Source: Mycosarcoma maydis
Taxonomy: Eukaryota > Basidiomycota > Ustilaginomycetes > Ustilaginales
Length of the DNA: 64,000 bases
NCBI RefSeq assembly: GCF_000328475.2
Contig: NC_026491.1
Coordinates: forward strand, 496,001-560,000
Direction: 5' to 3'
Below, one piece after another: positions 49,566 to 59,817 of the stretch. The position numbers were made by a program, and so were the translations under genes. The first letter of the stretch is position 1. Each line of letters begins with the position of its first letter. Below the pieces are notes generated by a model, which was given only the letters and a program-made list of their open reading frames with translations, made no database searches and was not told the DNA's origin.

Positions 49566-52500
49566 ATGATGCCCATGCAAGCACCACCTCAGCCACCGCA
49601 TCATCACTTCAACTCGAACCCAATGTCAGCCATCAATGCTCGACAGTCGCAAGGTGCAAGGTATCCTCCATCCTCAGTTGCTTCCGCCGCTTCCGCCGTA
49701 GGCTTCTATCCCGCCATCAATGCTGTTGGCGCATCATCCGACGCATACCCTTCATCGCAGCTGCCCACCTCACCGCAAGCTACCATGTCACCACCCAACG
49801 CGGCTCCCGCGATTCAGCTGCTAGATGCTCCCCTCTCGAGCCCACAAGATGCTTCGTTTGCCTCTGCATCCAGCTCGTCTCAGCCATCTGGTTCGCGCTT
49901 TCGCCGTGCAAGGCCTGATACCGAGGAAATCAAACGCGTCGGCCGTTCGCACTACGTTGAGCTGCTCAGCTTCCTACGCAGCCACCTCGCCAAAGTAGAG
50001 CAGACCGCTCCGCGTTCCAATGCCCGCGAAAAACTCACTCGTCTCAGCAAGCAGCAGTTTACCGAACTCTCCACCGACGTCTACGATGAGCTCATGCGAC
50101 GCCAGAACAACGCCAAAAATGGCAACAGCCAGCCATTCCTCGCCGTTCGTGACGAATTCCATCCCAAACGCAATCAGGCCAGGCAGAAGCTTGCCACGTT
50201 GCCCAAAAACCGCTTCAAGGACCTTGCCTCGGACGTGTTTTTCGAGCTGGAACGCAGATTCCCCGAACTCAAGCAAGAGTTTCGTCCAGACGCTATCGCA
50301 CGCGAAAAGCAGCGCGAGCAACTCATGCGCCAGCAGGCAGAAGCCGCCTTGCAACGCAACGACTCGATGGCTCAACCCCAGCCGTCCACCTCGGATCGCA
50401 TCGTACCCGCAAAGAGCACACTTGTCGAGGAAGACATTGCAGTGCCCTATTCGGCCAACGCCTCCAAGAGAAGCAACCGCAGCAACGACAACGATGCGCT
50501 TTCCGAGCGTGTCTCTTCGCCCTTGCGTGATTCCAGCGGCTCAAACGGCGTCAACGGCATAGCTGACAACCGTAGCACCATGTACAGCCAAGCAAGCAGT
50601 TTGGGCACCGGCTTCTACAATGGCTACGCAGGCAGCGTCGCCCCAGCAAGCGTCGCCAGTCCCAACCTGGCTCGAAGCAGCGCGTTTGAGTCGTCGTTGG
50701 ATGCCAGCTCGTCGGCTGCCACGGAAAAGATGCGATCCGACTACGAGCTTCGCATCGCCAAGCTACAGCAGCAGCTCAGCTCGCTCGAATCGCAAATGGC
50801 CGAGGCCGCGCCGCGAGCGCGCAAGGCCGACGAGCTTGCTGGTCGTAACGAAGAGCTCGACCGGCAGCTCAACCAGCTGCGAGCCGAACTCGAACAAGTC
50901 AAGCAGAAGCATCAAGAGGAGCGCGAATTGCATCGCACCAGGATCACCCACAAGGACTCGGAGCTGGACGGCTTGAAGAGCCAATTGAACCAAAAAGCGG
51001 CAACGGACGGCGCAGCCGATTTCGAAGCGTTGCAAAAGCAACACGCGCAGCAAAACCAGGTGGTCACCGAACTCAAACAAGAAGTGAGCAACCTGCTGGA
51101 TGAGCTTCGTGAGCTTTCGGCACGCACCGACGAAATGCAGGCCGATCGTGATAACGACTTGGTCGTCATCAAAGACCTCAACGCGCAGATGGCGCATTAC
51201 AAGCGTCTCTACGAGACGGCCAAGACGGAGCTGCGCAATCTCAAAGCGACCTCGCAACTCTACGTACAGCCGCCCAAGGCCGACGACTTTTTGCCCGCTT
51301 CGGATAAGGGGGCGATCGCCGATGTCAACCTGACCGCCTTCCAGAGCTCGATCGACGATCTATTGGCGGCAGCTCGATCCAAGACGCCGAGCAATGTGCT
51401 GCTGTCGATGAAGGAGGTGGTGCTTGCGACGACGCTAGTGACCGACGACGTGGCCAAGCACGAACAGGTTGCAGCCAATCTGGCCGAGCTGTCGGCTGAA
51501 GAGCAGGAACAGCTGATGGCGCTCAAGTCCAAGTGCTCGGCCACGCTCAACAACCTAATGACGGCATGTCGCAACCACGCTTCTTCGCACGGCCTTTCGC
51601 CGGTCAGCTTGCTAGATGCGGCTGCGAGCCACGTGTCGGCAACCATTGTGGACCTGGTGAAGCTGCTCAAGGTGCGCAAGGCAAGCAAGGTCGAGACGGA
51701 CGAGTTCCAGGCCAAGTTTGGACACGAGGCGGCAGCGACGCGTCTCAAGCCGCTGCACATTAATGCGCAGGCGGCCAACCGGGAAGCAGGCGCCACGTTG
51801 TCGCCCAACACGGCCAACACATACAGCTTTGCGAGCCTCAATCCGAGCTCGGCGGCAGGCGATGACCGCTTCTCGCCGCGCATTCGCAACAGCCCAACCA
51901 TGGGGCGCTACTCACCAATCGGGTACAAGGCCGAGGCGATTCGCAAAGACTCGGGCGGAGAACATCAGTGGCGGAGCCGCGCAACGTCGATCTCGTCGTC
52001 GGTGGGTAGCGCACATGCAGGCGCTCACGCGAGCACGCTCAACGCGTCTACGATGCCCGAAATGCCCACGCTGGATGGTGCCAAGCGATTTGCAAGCGAG
52101 GTGGCGGTGACGGCGGCGGCGGCAACAGCAGCCGACGGCGTTCTGGTGCCAAGTGGAACGATGTCGCCGTCACCACACTCAAGCGACGACCAAGTGACGA
52201 GGTCCGAGACGTACGACAGCCTCCAGACGGTGACATCGGCGAGCGGAAGCGGGTTTGGTAGTCAAAATGGCGAGGAGAACTGGTCGGAGCTGCGCAACTA
52301 CATTGAAGTGCAAACCGAGGCAATCGTTCACTCGATCCAGGCGCTGCTATCAGCGATCCGAGAGGGAGCGCAGGGGGTGCAGCTGAGCGAGAACCTGACG
52401 CAGATTACGACGATCGTGTCATCGATCGTAGCTATCTCAAAGGGCAACGTACCTGCCAAGAGCAAGGCCGAGGGCGAGAGAATCCTGGACGAATTGACGG

Positions 52501-52646
52501 ACAACTGCGAAAAGCTGAGCGAGATGCAGAGCCAGGATAGGTTTGACAAGAGTACCAAGTCGAGCATGGCGAGTGCGTCGTATGGCGTCGCAAAGGGGCT
52601 GAAGGCGCTCAATGCTTTGTTCAACGATGCCGATGTTTCGCACTAG
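49566..52646 (+). CDS. SPA2: Polarisome scaffold SPA2
   Basis: 1026 residues, single exon, ATG at 49566 (MMPMQAPPQPP). SPA2 organises formin, MAPK-module and exocytic components at the hyphal tip. A Pro/Ser-rich N-terminus precedes two Spa2-homology (GIT-type) repeats at about 126-240: HYVELLSFLRSHLAKVEQ, LTRLSKQQFTELSTDVYDEL, then ARQKLATLPKNRFKDLASDV with FFELERRFP. A long coiled coil covers about 387-562 (heptads such as LQQQLSSLESQM and LDRQLNQLRAELEQVKQK). A conserved C-terminal helical domain (about 904-1020) begins ENWSELRNYIEVQTEAIVHS and ends KGLKALNALF, as in Spa2/Sph1 proteins. Domain order and length agree with filamentous-fungal SPA2. Confidence 0.93.
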   Translation: MMPMQAPPQPPHHHFNSNPMSAINARQSQGARYPPSSVASAASAVGFYPAINAVGASSDAYPSSQLPTSPQATMSPPNAAPAIQLLDAPLSSPQDASFASASSSSQPSGSRFRRARPDTEEIKRVGRSHYVELLSFLRSHLAKVEQTAPRSNAREKLTRLSKQQFTELSTDVYDELMRRQNNAKNGNSQPFLAVRDEFHPKRNQARQKLATLPKNRFKDLASDVFFELERRFPELKQEFRPDAIAREKQREQLMRQQAEAALQRNDSMAQPQPSTSDRIVPAKSTLVEEDIAVPYSANASKRSNRSNDNDALSERVSSPLRDSSGSNGVNGIADNRSTMYSQASSLGTGFYNGYAGSVAPASVASPNLARSSAFESSLDASSSAATEKMRSDYELRIAKLQQQLSSLESQMAEAAPRARKADELAGRNEELDRQLNQLRAELEQVKQKHQEERELHRTRITHKDSELDGLKSQLNQKAATDGAADFEALQKQHAQQNQVVTELKQEVSNLLDELRELSARTDEMQADRDNDLVVIKDLNAQMAHYKRLYETAKTELRNLKATSQLYVQPPKADDFLPASDKGAIADVNLTAFQSSIDDLLAAARSKTPSNVLLSMKEVVLATTLVTDDVAKHEQVAANLAELSAEEQEQLMALKSKCSATLNNLMTACRNHASSHGLSPVSLLDAAASHVSATIVDLVKLLKVRKASKVETDEFQAKFGHEAAATRLKPLHINAQAANREAGATLSPNTANTYSFASLNPSSAAGDDRFSPRIRNSPTMGRYSPIGYKAEAIRKDSGGEHQWRSRATSISSSVGSAHAGAHASTLNASTMPEMPTLDGAKRFASEVAVTAAAATAADGVLVPSGTMSPSPHSSDDQVTRSETYDSLQTVTSASGSGFGSQNGEENWSELRNYIEVQTEAIVHSIQALLSAIREGAQGVQLSENLTQITTIVSSIVAISKGNVPAKSKAEGERILDELTDNCEKLSEMQSQDRFDKSTKSSMASASYGVAKGLKALNALFNDADVSH

Positions 52647-53358
52647 GTAAAACGCGCAGCACATGTACATGCACGTATGCAACGTCAATCACGAATGATA
52701 CCCACCTTGTCACCCGAGCGAGCTAAAATGGCGTTTGAGTGGAGAGAGCACACACGGCTGTCTATGAGAAGAGCATTCAGGATTGGCGGCTCAAGCCTAA
52801 ACCAGCCGTGGCAGGCGTCCATTGTGCAGACAGGCTAAGTCAAACATGCCTACGGGCGCACTAACCCTAACGCCGGCAATCCAACTGTGAATCACGAATG
52901 GGACACAGTGTAGTCGGAAGCATGAGGTAGCATGATTGCAGCTGGAATTGGAATCCCACACACGTTACGAATCACAGTCACGAGTTTGCAGCGGTGAGCA
53001 AGCAGCCATCGAGCATGGTATGATAAAATATCAAACGAGCCGCCTCGCCCACGACTCGAAAATAATCACGAACATCCCGATCGACAAAGGCTTTCTGGTG
53101 CGAGGTGACGTCGCCATTGTGAATGTGCGTCACAGCCATCCGCGATCGACAGCGACAGGGATGTCGTCCTATTTTATATATAATTCGGATCTTTCTTTTT
53201 TATTATTTCTTTCCTTTCGACAAATCAAATCAATGATGGAATGCTGAGCGTTGTTGCATCGCTAGCTATGCTGCTTGCTACTCGCTCCAGCGCTTCCACC
53301 CGCACGCAGCTGACACAAGTTGCAGCAAGCCTTGAAGCGACGGCTCGTCTGGAGTTGA

Positions 53359-53360
<2 letters not shown>

Positions 53361-53389
<29 letters not shown>

Positions 53390-53390
53390 A
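53361..53390. repeat. GT dinucleotide microsatellite
   Basis: About thirteen TG units, interrupted once near the start. Confidence 0.88.
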
Positions 53391-53573
53391 TTAGCCATGC
53401 AGTCATGAGAGTATTTGTGTATATATATTAATTATGAGGCATAGGCGTTATGTCGCTGCAGGTTTGGGTGGTTGTGCAGCTACGCAAGCATCGTGGCGTA
53501 CACATGTGCGTGCGCTTACCCATTCGTGATTGCTCGCTCAAGTTACCGCCCAATCGTGACTCTTTCTCTCTCT

Positions 53574-53605
53574 CCTCAGCACAGCACAGCACAGCACAGC
53601 ACAGA
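53574..53605. repeat. 5-bp CACAG tandem repeat
   Basis: About six copies of CACAG/CAGCA in the presumed leader of the zinc-finger gene. Confidence 0.85.
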
Positions 53606-54103
53606 TCTCCTCCACCTCTCTCCACGTCGAGTGGATTCCCTCGATAGCCCCTTGGTCATTCTCGAATCTTGTTCTTTCACATACATCGCTTACGCCCTCT
53701 CTAGACCCGGCCGTTGTTGTCGATGTCAATTGCAACTTTGTGCCCACACGCCTTCTTCGACGTTTCGATTCCTGACTCCATCACATCCTTGCAGAGCCAC
53801 AGCCATTTGCGCCATCTCGCCATCTCGTCGCCGAGGCTGAGCGCTCAGCAGCCTACCTCAGCCCGCAAGTCACCCTCCTCTCTCCTATTGGCCGCTTGGC
53901 TTCGGGACAAAGACCTCGCATCTCGACCTTGCCAGCTCCTCTCGTTCGCCACTTGGTCGACTAGGCCATCCTTCCATCAGTCACGACACATGCTCAGCTA
54001 GCTGCCTTGATTCTAGCAATCACCGTCTCCTCCGTCCCCCCAGGCTCAGTCGATCCGTACCGACCTTTGGCGCATTGGCGACCATCGCTCACTTTCCATC
54101 CCG

Positions 54104-57067
54104 ATGACTTCCGTAGCCAATATGACGCCTCCACCAAAAGATTTCATCCTCTTTGATGAGCCTACTTGCTCGATCGCTCGCGACAAGCCACTGTCGTCGC
54201 CTTCTTCTGCCAGCGATGCTCCAATTGCCAACTCCTTCACAAAGCATCGCTCGCCACATCAGTCGCCCAACTTTGACGACATCGCCCCACCTCCACCATA
54301 CACGCTCGACCACACAGGCGGTCCAAGACGTAAGCGTCAGAGAAGCGATGCCTGTGCTCCCTCCTCCTATGCTCGTTCCAGTCGCGAAGGTACCTCGACT
54401 TCGTCCGGTCAGGCCTCCAACGAGCGCATCACTCCTCCTGATCCACCCAGCGGTAGCTTGGGTGCTCCCATGCACGACCTCAGTCTCGGAGAATCCATGC
54501 CCTCGCGCAATCATGACCCCAACATCACCACCTCGGCCTTGGCATCGCCAGCCATGGCCTGCATGTCACACGAGCAGCAAGAACGCATCAAGGCTCAAAT
54601 TCGAGCAGAGCTCGCCGGCGTCGACTCTCGCGCCTTCAAAGGTCCTCTGCGCGATATCCTACAGAAGCACGACTACACGCCTAGACCCAACGACATGCAG
54701 ACCAGCCCGCTGTCCGCCTCCTCCGATCCCATGCAGGCTGGTGTAGCACCCTCCTTCAGCCTGTTTCCCGACTACGAGCTCGGAACTCAGTCTCAGAGCC
54801 AGTCTGGTCACCAAAACAAACACCAGTCGCAACTGACTTCCAGCAGCACCAACGATGACCACAACGACGACGACGACGACAATCTGCAGCCGCATCCGCA
54901 GCGTCCTTCCGACCTCCGTACGCGCAGCAGCACCTTCGACGGCAGCTTTGGCGCCATGTCCTATCCACCCGCTCGCCATTCGCAAAACTACCTCCCCGAC
55001 TGGGCTCGTCAGTCTCAATCCAGTCAGGCATCCCGAGACACGCCCTCGCAACACTCGCAGCAGTCCCAACATCCCCTGCATCAGTACCAACGGCCGCACA
55101 TGCCACCTCCACTCATGTCGCAGAGTCAACTCGCTCAGCGCGGAGGTCCGGTGTCCATGAATTCTACCGACGTCGTCGGCACACCTGTCAACGGCTACAG
55201 TCCAGGCGCGCGCAGGTCACTCAAACGCGAATCAAGCAGGCTCACCGTCAGCCCTCAGGAGGCTTTCTTGGATTACGACGATGTCGAGAACGCCCTCTCG
55301 CACTCGGGGCTGGGTGAGATGCCCAGTCTATTTGCAACTGTGCCGCCAGGGCTGTCGGATGCAAAGCCAACTTCCTTGCGCTATCCGAGCGCTCACACCG
55401 GGACCAATTTGCCTCGTATCATGTCTCAGCACAGTATCGCTCGCGCCAGATCCATCACGGCAGATTCCAGCTACGCTACACGCTCTGTACCCATGAGTAG
55501 GAACGACACGGCCAGACCGCATCACTACCAGAATCCAAGCCGACCCGGTCCCACCGTTCAGCAGCCGCCCGCGGGCCGATCGCCCTATCCAACGCAGAGC
55601 GATGGTCGTGGAACGGCAAGTCAAGAATCGGGCTCTCAGAGCAGCCTCTTCAGCCCCGTCGAAAGCGGCGATACCATCTCGACGGATGACGACGAAGACG
55701 AGAGGCCTTACTATCCTCCGAACATGCGTCCGAGCATGATCCAAGGCGGTCCTAGCAGTCTTTATCTCAACTATCCCACCAAGTCGGACAGTCGTGTGTC
55801 GACGTCAGCGTCACCGTCCGCAATCGCGCGACCACTCCCAGGAAAGCAACGTACGGCCAGTACCGCGAGTGACGCGTGGTCACAGGTGCGCAATGAGCCA
55901 TGGGCTTTCCGACCGGCGCATACGAACCAGCCTCGCTTCTCGGACGTGTCGGCGTCGAGCAGCGACTCGGACGACGAGCGCAACGCCAGGAGGGGAGCCT
56001 ACCTGCAGCGCCAAGAAGCAGAGCACTCTTCGCGTCACGCGTACTCTGCGCAGCACCACCAACTACACCACCAGCATGGCGCTGGTCTCCCGCCCCACTA
56101 CCATTCGCAGTCGCCTCACGCGCGCTACACGCCGTCAGGTGCACGTCCTACCAACAGGCCAAGCTTGGGTCAGCACCAGTCGTCGTCCGAGGATGTCGAC
56201 GATACCGATGCAAGGTATCGACGTCCGTCGTATTCGTCGAGCCGCACCGAGGAGAGGGTGCCGCCACCGAGGTCGAATGTGCCAGGTGCTCTGGGAGGCT
56301 ACGGCTACATTCCGGGAAGTCAAGAGTCCGGATTGAGCGTCAATGCTACAGGTACCGAGGCGAGTCAGGACGAGGACAGTCTCAGCGCGTCGATCCGGTC
56401 GTCGGCGCATACGAGCGATCGCAGGACCGACGGTGGTGCGCCTCGAGAGATCAGCGCTCCACCTCCGTTGTTGACGTCGAGGCAGCCGAGTTTTGTGGCC
56501 AGTGCGCACAAAGTCACAGCGGCAAGGGCGGGAGGAGTCGATTCGCTGCGAACCAAGGAGGAGAAAGTGGAAGCGAGTGGCGAGGAGGAAGGGTCCGAGA
56601 CGGGCACCAACAGCCCCAATGGCGACGGCAACGAGTCAGACTACGAAGATTCCATCGAGGGGAACGCGGGTGTGGCTGCGAAGAAAGCGGCATGTTCGAC
56701 GCAGTCCAAGACGTCGAAACGTACGTCGGTGGATGGCGCAAGTGCTACGAAATCAGCCACTGTGGGCGCCGATGGAACGACCAAGTGCGACTACGTGTCG
56801 CCCGTCACGCGTATCGCCTGCCAGACCGCGTTCCACCGACCGTACGACTTGGCCAGGCACAGAGAGACGATCCATGCAAGGGAAGAAGCCGGCTTCCTAC
56901 GCGAAGGAAAGCTCAAACTACCTGATTGTGTGGTGCTGGGCAAGGAGGTGGATCCCAAGAAGAGCACCGCCGTCGTCGAGTGGAAGTGCAAAGCGTGCGG
57001 AGCCAACTTTAGCAGAAAAGACGCCATGTTGCGCCATGAACGCCTGAGGCACAACGCTGCCAAGTAG
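54104..57067 (+). CDS. C2H2 zinc-finger transcription factor with long disordered N-terminus
   Basis: 987 residues, single exon, ATG at 54104 (MTSVANMTPPPKD). About 890 residues are low-complexity, rich in Ser, Pro, Gln and His, with acidic patches (NDDHNDDDDDN, STDDDEDE) that could act in transcription. DNA-binding features are only at the C-terminal end. An irregular finger starts near 896 (C-x10-C, then FHRPYDLARH and H-x4-H), and a canonical finger starts near 962 (WKCKACGANFSRKDAMLRH, C-x2-C-x12-H-x4-H). They are separated by about 36 residues. The basic PRRKRQR segment near residue 70 could be a nuclear signal. I do not recognise the orthologue, and target genes are unknown. Confidence 0.85.
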   Translation: MTSVANMTPPPKDFILFDEPTCSIARDKPLSSPSSASDAPIANSFTKHRSPHQSPNFDDIAPPPPYTLDHTGGPRRKRQRSDACAPSSYARSSREGTSTSSGQASNERITPPDPPSGSLGAPMHDLSLGESMPSRNHDPNITTSALASPAMACMSHEQQERIKAQIRAELAGVDSRAFKGPLRDILQKHDYTPRPNDMQTSPLSASSDPMQAGVAPSFSLFPDYELGTQSQSQSGHQNKHQSQLTSSSTNDDHNDDDDDNLQPHPQRPSDLRTRSSTFDGSFGAMSYPPARHSQNYLPDWARQSQSSQASRDTPSQHSQQSQHPLHQYQRPHMPPPLMSQSQLAQRGGPVSMNSTDVVGTPVNGYSPGARRSLKRESSRLTVSPQEAFLDYDDVENALSHSGLGEMPSLFATVPPGLSDAKPTSLRYPSAHTGTNLPRIMSQHSIARARSITADSSYATRSVPMSRNDTARPHHYQNPSRPGPTVQQPPAGRSPYPTQSDGRGTASQESGSQSSLFSPVESGDTISTDDDEDERPYYPPNMRPSMIQGGPSSLYLNYPTKSDSRVSTSASPSAIARPLPGKQRTASTASDAWSQVRNEPWAFRPAHTNQPRFSDVSASSSDSDDERNARRGAYLQRQEAEHSSRHAYSAQHHQLHHQHGAGLPPHYHSQSPHARYTPSGARPTNRPSLGQHQSSSEDVDDTDARYRRPSYSSSRTEERVPPPRSNVPGALGGYGYIPGSQESGLSVNATGTEASQDEDSLSASIRSSAHTSDRRTDGGAPREISAPPPLLTSRQPSFVASAHKVTAARAGGVDSLRTKEEKVEASGEEEGSETGTNSPNGDGNESDYEDSIEGNAGVAAKKAACSTQSKTSKRTSVDGASATKSATVGADGTTKCDYVSPVTRIACQTAFHRPYDLARHRETIHAREEAGFLREGKLKLPDCVVLGKEVDPKKSTAVVEWKCKACGANFSRKDAMLRHERLRHNAAK

Positions 57068-57291
57068 GAGCGAATGCTTCACATGTACTAAGAATCTGTC
57101 GTGCGTGATGTGCCATCGCTCAACGACGTATTTGCAATCACGACTCACCCACTTAGAACATGCCTGGCTAGCGCGATACCTATACGTTGGTGACTAGAGT
57201 CCAGCGCGATAGAGTGAATACGGATCTGTGGTGACTTTCTCGCTAGATGCAGTGGGTTATGTATGCAATGTCCGCACAGTTACACAGCAGT

Positions 57292-57363
57292 GCCTCCTTA
57301 GCTCAGCGGTAGAGCACTTCACTAGTAATGAAGAGGTCAGTCGTTCGAGTCGGCTAGGAGGCA
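57292..57363 (+). tRNA. tRNA-Thr (anticodon AGT)
   Basis: 72 nt, intron-less cloverleaf. Acceptor stem GCCTCCT pairs with AGGAGGC. The D-arm is GCTC-AGCGGTA-GAGC and the anticodon stem is CTTCA/TGAAG. The loop CTAGTAA places AGT at 34-36 (read as IGT, for ACT and ACC codons). The T-arm loop is TTCGAGT, and the discriminator base is A. Internal A box (TAGCTCAGCGG) and B box (GTTCGAGTC) are present. Confidence 0.96.
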
Positions 57364-57364
57364 A

Positions 57365-57372
57365 TTTTTTTT
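57365..57372 (+). terminator. RNA polymerase III oligo-T terminator
   Basis: A run of eight T starts two bases after the tRNA, the normal polymerase III stop signal. Confidence 0.85.
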
Positions 57373-57717
57373 GCACTGGAACTTTTTTGCAATTCGAACT
57401 CAGATCGAACTCATGTGCATGTTCGTAAGCTCTTATGAGAAGTTAAGAGTTTCTTTCAAAAACATGCACATTGAGTGGAATGCGTGAGCGCACACGCCAC
57501 GCGAGGAGCCATGTCGACCATCGTGCGACGCACAGCAACGCACAGATCACGGAGGAGCCAGCGCCGCGCATGTTCGCAGCTGGCGCGCAGGATATGGAAC
57601 GGTTTGCCTTGCACAGCAGATGACTGCGTAGTGGACACACTGCGGGTTGAGGATGAAGCATGTTTATTGCACAGCCACGGAAATGCGGAGACGAGAGGGA
57701 CGCGGCAAGCGGAGAAC

Positions 57718-59817
57718 TCAACCGGCCCTGTAGAGGACAATGGCACTTCTGCTAGGTAGGTACAACTGCACGAAATTGCTCCTGCCATTCCACGCCATGT
57801 CGGTAGAGAAGTACTCGGTGGCATGGTCGAGCCTCGCGTGGCCGCCCAAGCTGGCCTGGTCGGTATCGAGGAGCACCCTATACTTGCCGGGCACGTCGAC
57901 ACCGATGCGATAATCAGTGTACGACTTATCGGCATGCCAGTTAAAGACAAACAGCAGACCGGCACGTTCAAACGCAACAACGCGATCCGAGTCGTGCTTC
58001 AAGGATATGTACGCTTGAGGAGCGGCAAGCCACTTGTATTTTTCCTCCGCCTTGTTCATGGCAGCGTCAAACGCGTACAGGTACTTGTACCGGAGCAGCT
58101 GGTCGTCGACCAGGTTGAATTGACGACGTGCGTAGTGGAACGAGTTGCCATTGCCCTCGCGAGGAAAATCAAGCCATTCCGGATGTCCAAATTCGTTGCC
58201 GATAAAGTTGAGATACCCCTCGCCGCCGAGCGCATGCGTGATCAGACGAATCATCTTGTGCAACGCCAAGCCGCGATCAATCACCTGCGTGCGTTCGGTG
58301 AGGTCTGACATGTTGGTATACATCTCCTTGTCCATCAACCAAAACGCCAACGTTTTGTCCCCCACGAGCGCCTGGTCGTGCGATTCAGCGTATGCGATCG
58401 ACTTTTCCAAATGTCGTCGATTGGTGAGCGTGAAGCAGATGTTGCCGAAATCCCAGTCTTCGTCCGACGTTTCCTTGAGCAGCTTGATCCACATGTCCGG
58501 CACAGCCATCGACAGGCGATAGTCAAAACCCACACCGCCTTCCGAGACAGGTCGGCACAGTGCAGGCATCCCCGAAACGTCCTCAGCGATTGTGATCGCT
58601 TTCGGGTTGTACTCGTGAATCATCTGGTTGGCGAGCATCAGATAGACGACCGCCTCTACGTCAACCGAAGGTCCAAAATATTCGTGGTAGCCACCGCTGA
58701 ATCCCGTGCCGATCCCGTGATGCGTATACAGCATCGAGGTGACGCCGTCAAACCTGAAACCGTCAAAGCCGTACTCCTCCATCCAGAAGAGGCAGTTACT
58801 CAGCAGGAAGCGCAGCACCTCGTGGTGACCATAGTTGAACAGGCGCGAGTCCCAAAGTTCGTGGCGTCCCTTGCCGCCTTCGTGGAAGTAGAGGTGGTCG
58901 GTACCGTCGAACATGTTGAGACCGTCGAGCACATTTTTGCACGCGTGCGAGTGCACAATGTCGAGCAGAACTGTGATACCGAGCGAGTGCGCTACGTCGA
59001 TCAATTCCTTGAGGTCTTCCGGGTTGCCATACCGGCTGCTGGCAGCGAAAAAGTTGGTGACCTGGTACCCGAATGACGCGTAGTAGGCGTGCTCCTGAAT
59101 CGCCATGAGCTGGATCGTGTTGTAGCCGAGCTCCTTGATGCGTGGCAGCACGTTTTTGGTAAACTCTTTGAACTGACCCACTCGCGCTTCGGGAGTAGCG
59201 ATGCCAACGTGCGCTTCGTACACTTTAATGTTGTCCGGCTTGGGTGGTTTGGGGAAGCGCATCGTGTAGCGATCTTGCTTGGCAGGATTCCAGAAACGAG
59301 CATCGTAGACAGGCGAAACATTGAGGTCCTGCGTCACTCGCAGGATCCATGCAGGCAGACGCTCGATGCGTTCACCCGAGGGTAGTACGAACGAGACCTT
59401 GATCTTGGAGTCGTGCGGGATGGCGCACTGCCCCTTTGCCAACGGTGGAATGGTGATGTGCCACTTTCCAAAGTCGTCCTTGGACATCGGGTGTGCATCG
59501 CGAGACCAGTTGTTGAAGTCGCCGACAAGCGAAGCTTGCACTGCGTTGGGTGCCCATTCGGTGTAGGTGACGGCTTGCGTGGTGGGGTCGATCTGGAAGC
59601 CCATCTTGCGGTAGGAGCGCGAGAAGGCTTCAAGGCCGCCTTCGGAAGCGTTGATCCTCTTGACCCAGTCCGCGTAGACGCCATATCGCTCGCGCAGAGC
59701 AGGTGCGAAGGGCTCCAACCATGGATCAAGCGCAATGACGCCAGTGCCATCGGTGGCCTTGGAATAATCGATGGGTGCAGGCGCTTGGGCCGCAGCGGAT
59801 GTGGTAGCAGCTGCCAT
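57718..59817 (-). CDS. GLC3: 1,4-alpha-glucan (glycogen) branching enzyme
   Basis: 699 residues, single exon, ATG at 59817 ([13 protein letters not shown]). It adds alpha-1,6 branches to glycogen in the cytosol. An N-terminal CBM48-type domain ([20 protein letters not shown]) precedes the GH13 barrel: [31 protein letters not shown] with the nucleophile Asp near 355, [11 protein letters not shown] with the acid/base Glu near 411, and [14 protein letters not shown] with the third acidic residue near 479. The C-terminal all-beta domain ends [11 protein letters not shown]. Length equals yeast Glc3 (704). tRNA-Thr genes lie on both sides, both on the opposite strand. Confidence 0.97.
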   Translation of the reverse strand: MAAATTSAAAQAPAPIDYSKATDGTGVIALDPWLEPFAPALRERYGVYADWVKRINASEGGLEAFSRSYRKMGFQIDPTTQAVTYTEWAPNAVQASLVGDFNNWSRDAHPMSKDDFGKWHITIPPLAKGQCAIPHDSKIKVSFVLPSGERIERLPAWILRVTQDLNVSPVYDARFWNPAKQDRYTMRFPKPPKPDNIKVYEAHVGIATPEARVGQFKEFTKNVLPRIKELGYNTIQLMAIQEHAYYASFGYQVTNFFAASSRYGNPEDLKELIDVAHSLGITVLLDIVHSHACKNVLDGLNMFDGTDHLYFHEGGKGRHELWDSRLFNYGHHEVLRFLLSNCLFWMEEYGFDGFRFDGVTSMLYTHHGIGTGFSGGYHEYFGPSVDVEAVVYLMLANQMIHEYNPKAITIAEDVSGMPALCRPVSEGGVGFDYRLSMAVPDMWIKLLKETSDEDWDFGNICFTLTNRRHLEKSIAYAESHDQALVGDKTLAFWLMDKEMYTNMSDLTERTQVIDRGLALHKMIRLITHALGGEGYLNFIGNEFGHPEWLDFPREGNGNSFHYARRQFNLVDDQLLRYKYLYAFDAAMNKAEEKYKWLAAPQAYISLKHDSDRVVAFERAGLLFVFNWHADKSYTDYRIGVDVPGKYRVLLDTDQASLGGHARLDHATEYFSTDMAWNGRSNFVQLYLPSRSAIVLYRAG

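Larger units (their letters stand above)
52647..54103. other. Gap between SPA2 and the C2H2 gene
   Basis: 1.46 kb. It includes a solo AATCACGAAT (52687), a GT microsatellite (53361-53390) and a CACAG repeat (53574-53605). The rest up to 54103 is pyrimidine-rich, probably a long leader of the zinc-finger gene. No gene is supported. Confidence 0.55.
57068..57717. other. Gap holding tRNA-Thr between the C2H2 gene and GLC3
   Basis: 650 bp. The only feature is the tRNA-Thr gene at 57292-57363 with its oligo-T terminator. The part from 57470 to 57717 is the 3' flank of GLC3 and shows nothing else. Confidence 0.6.
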
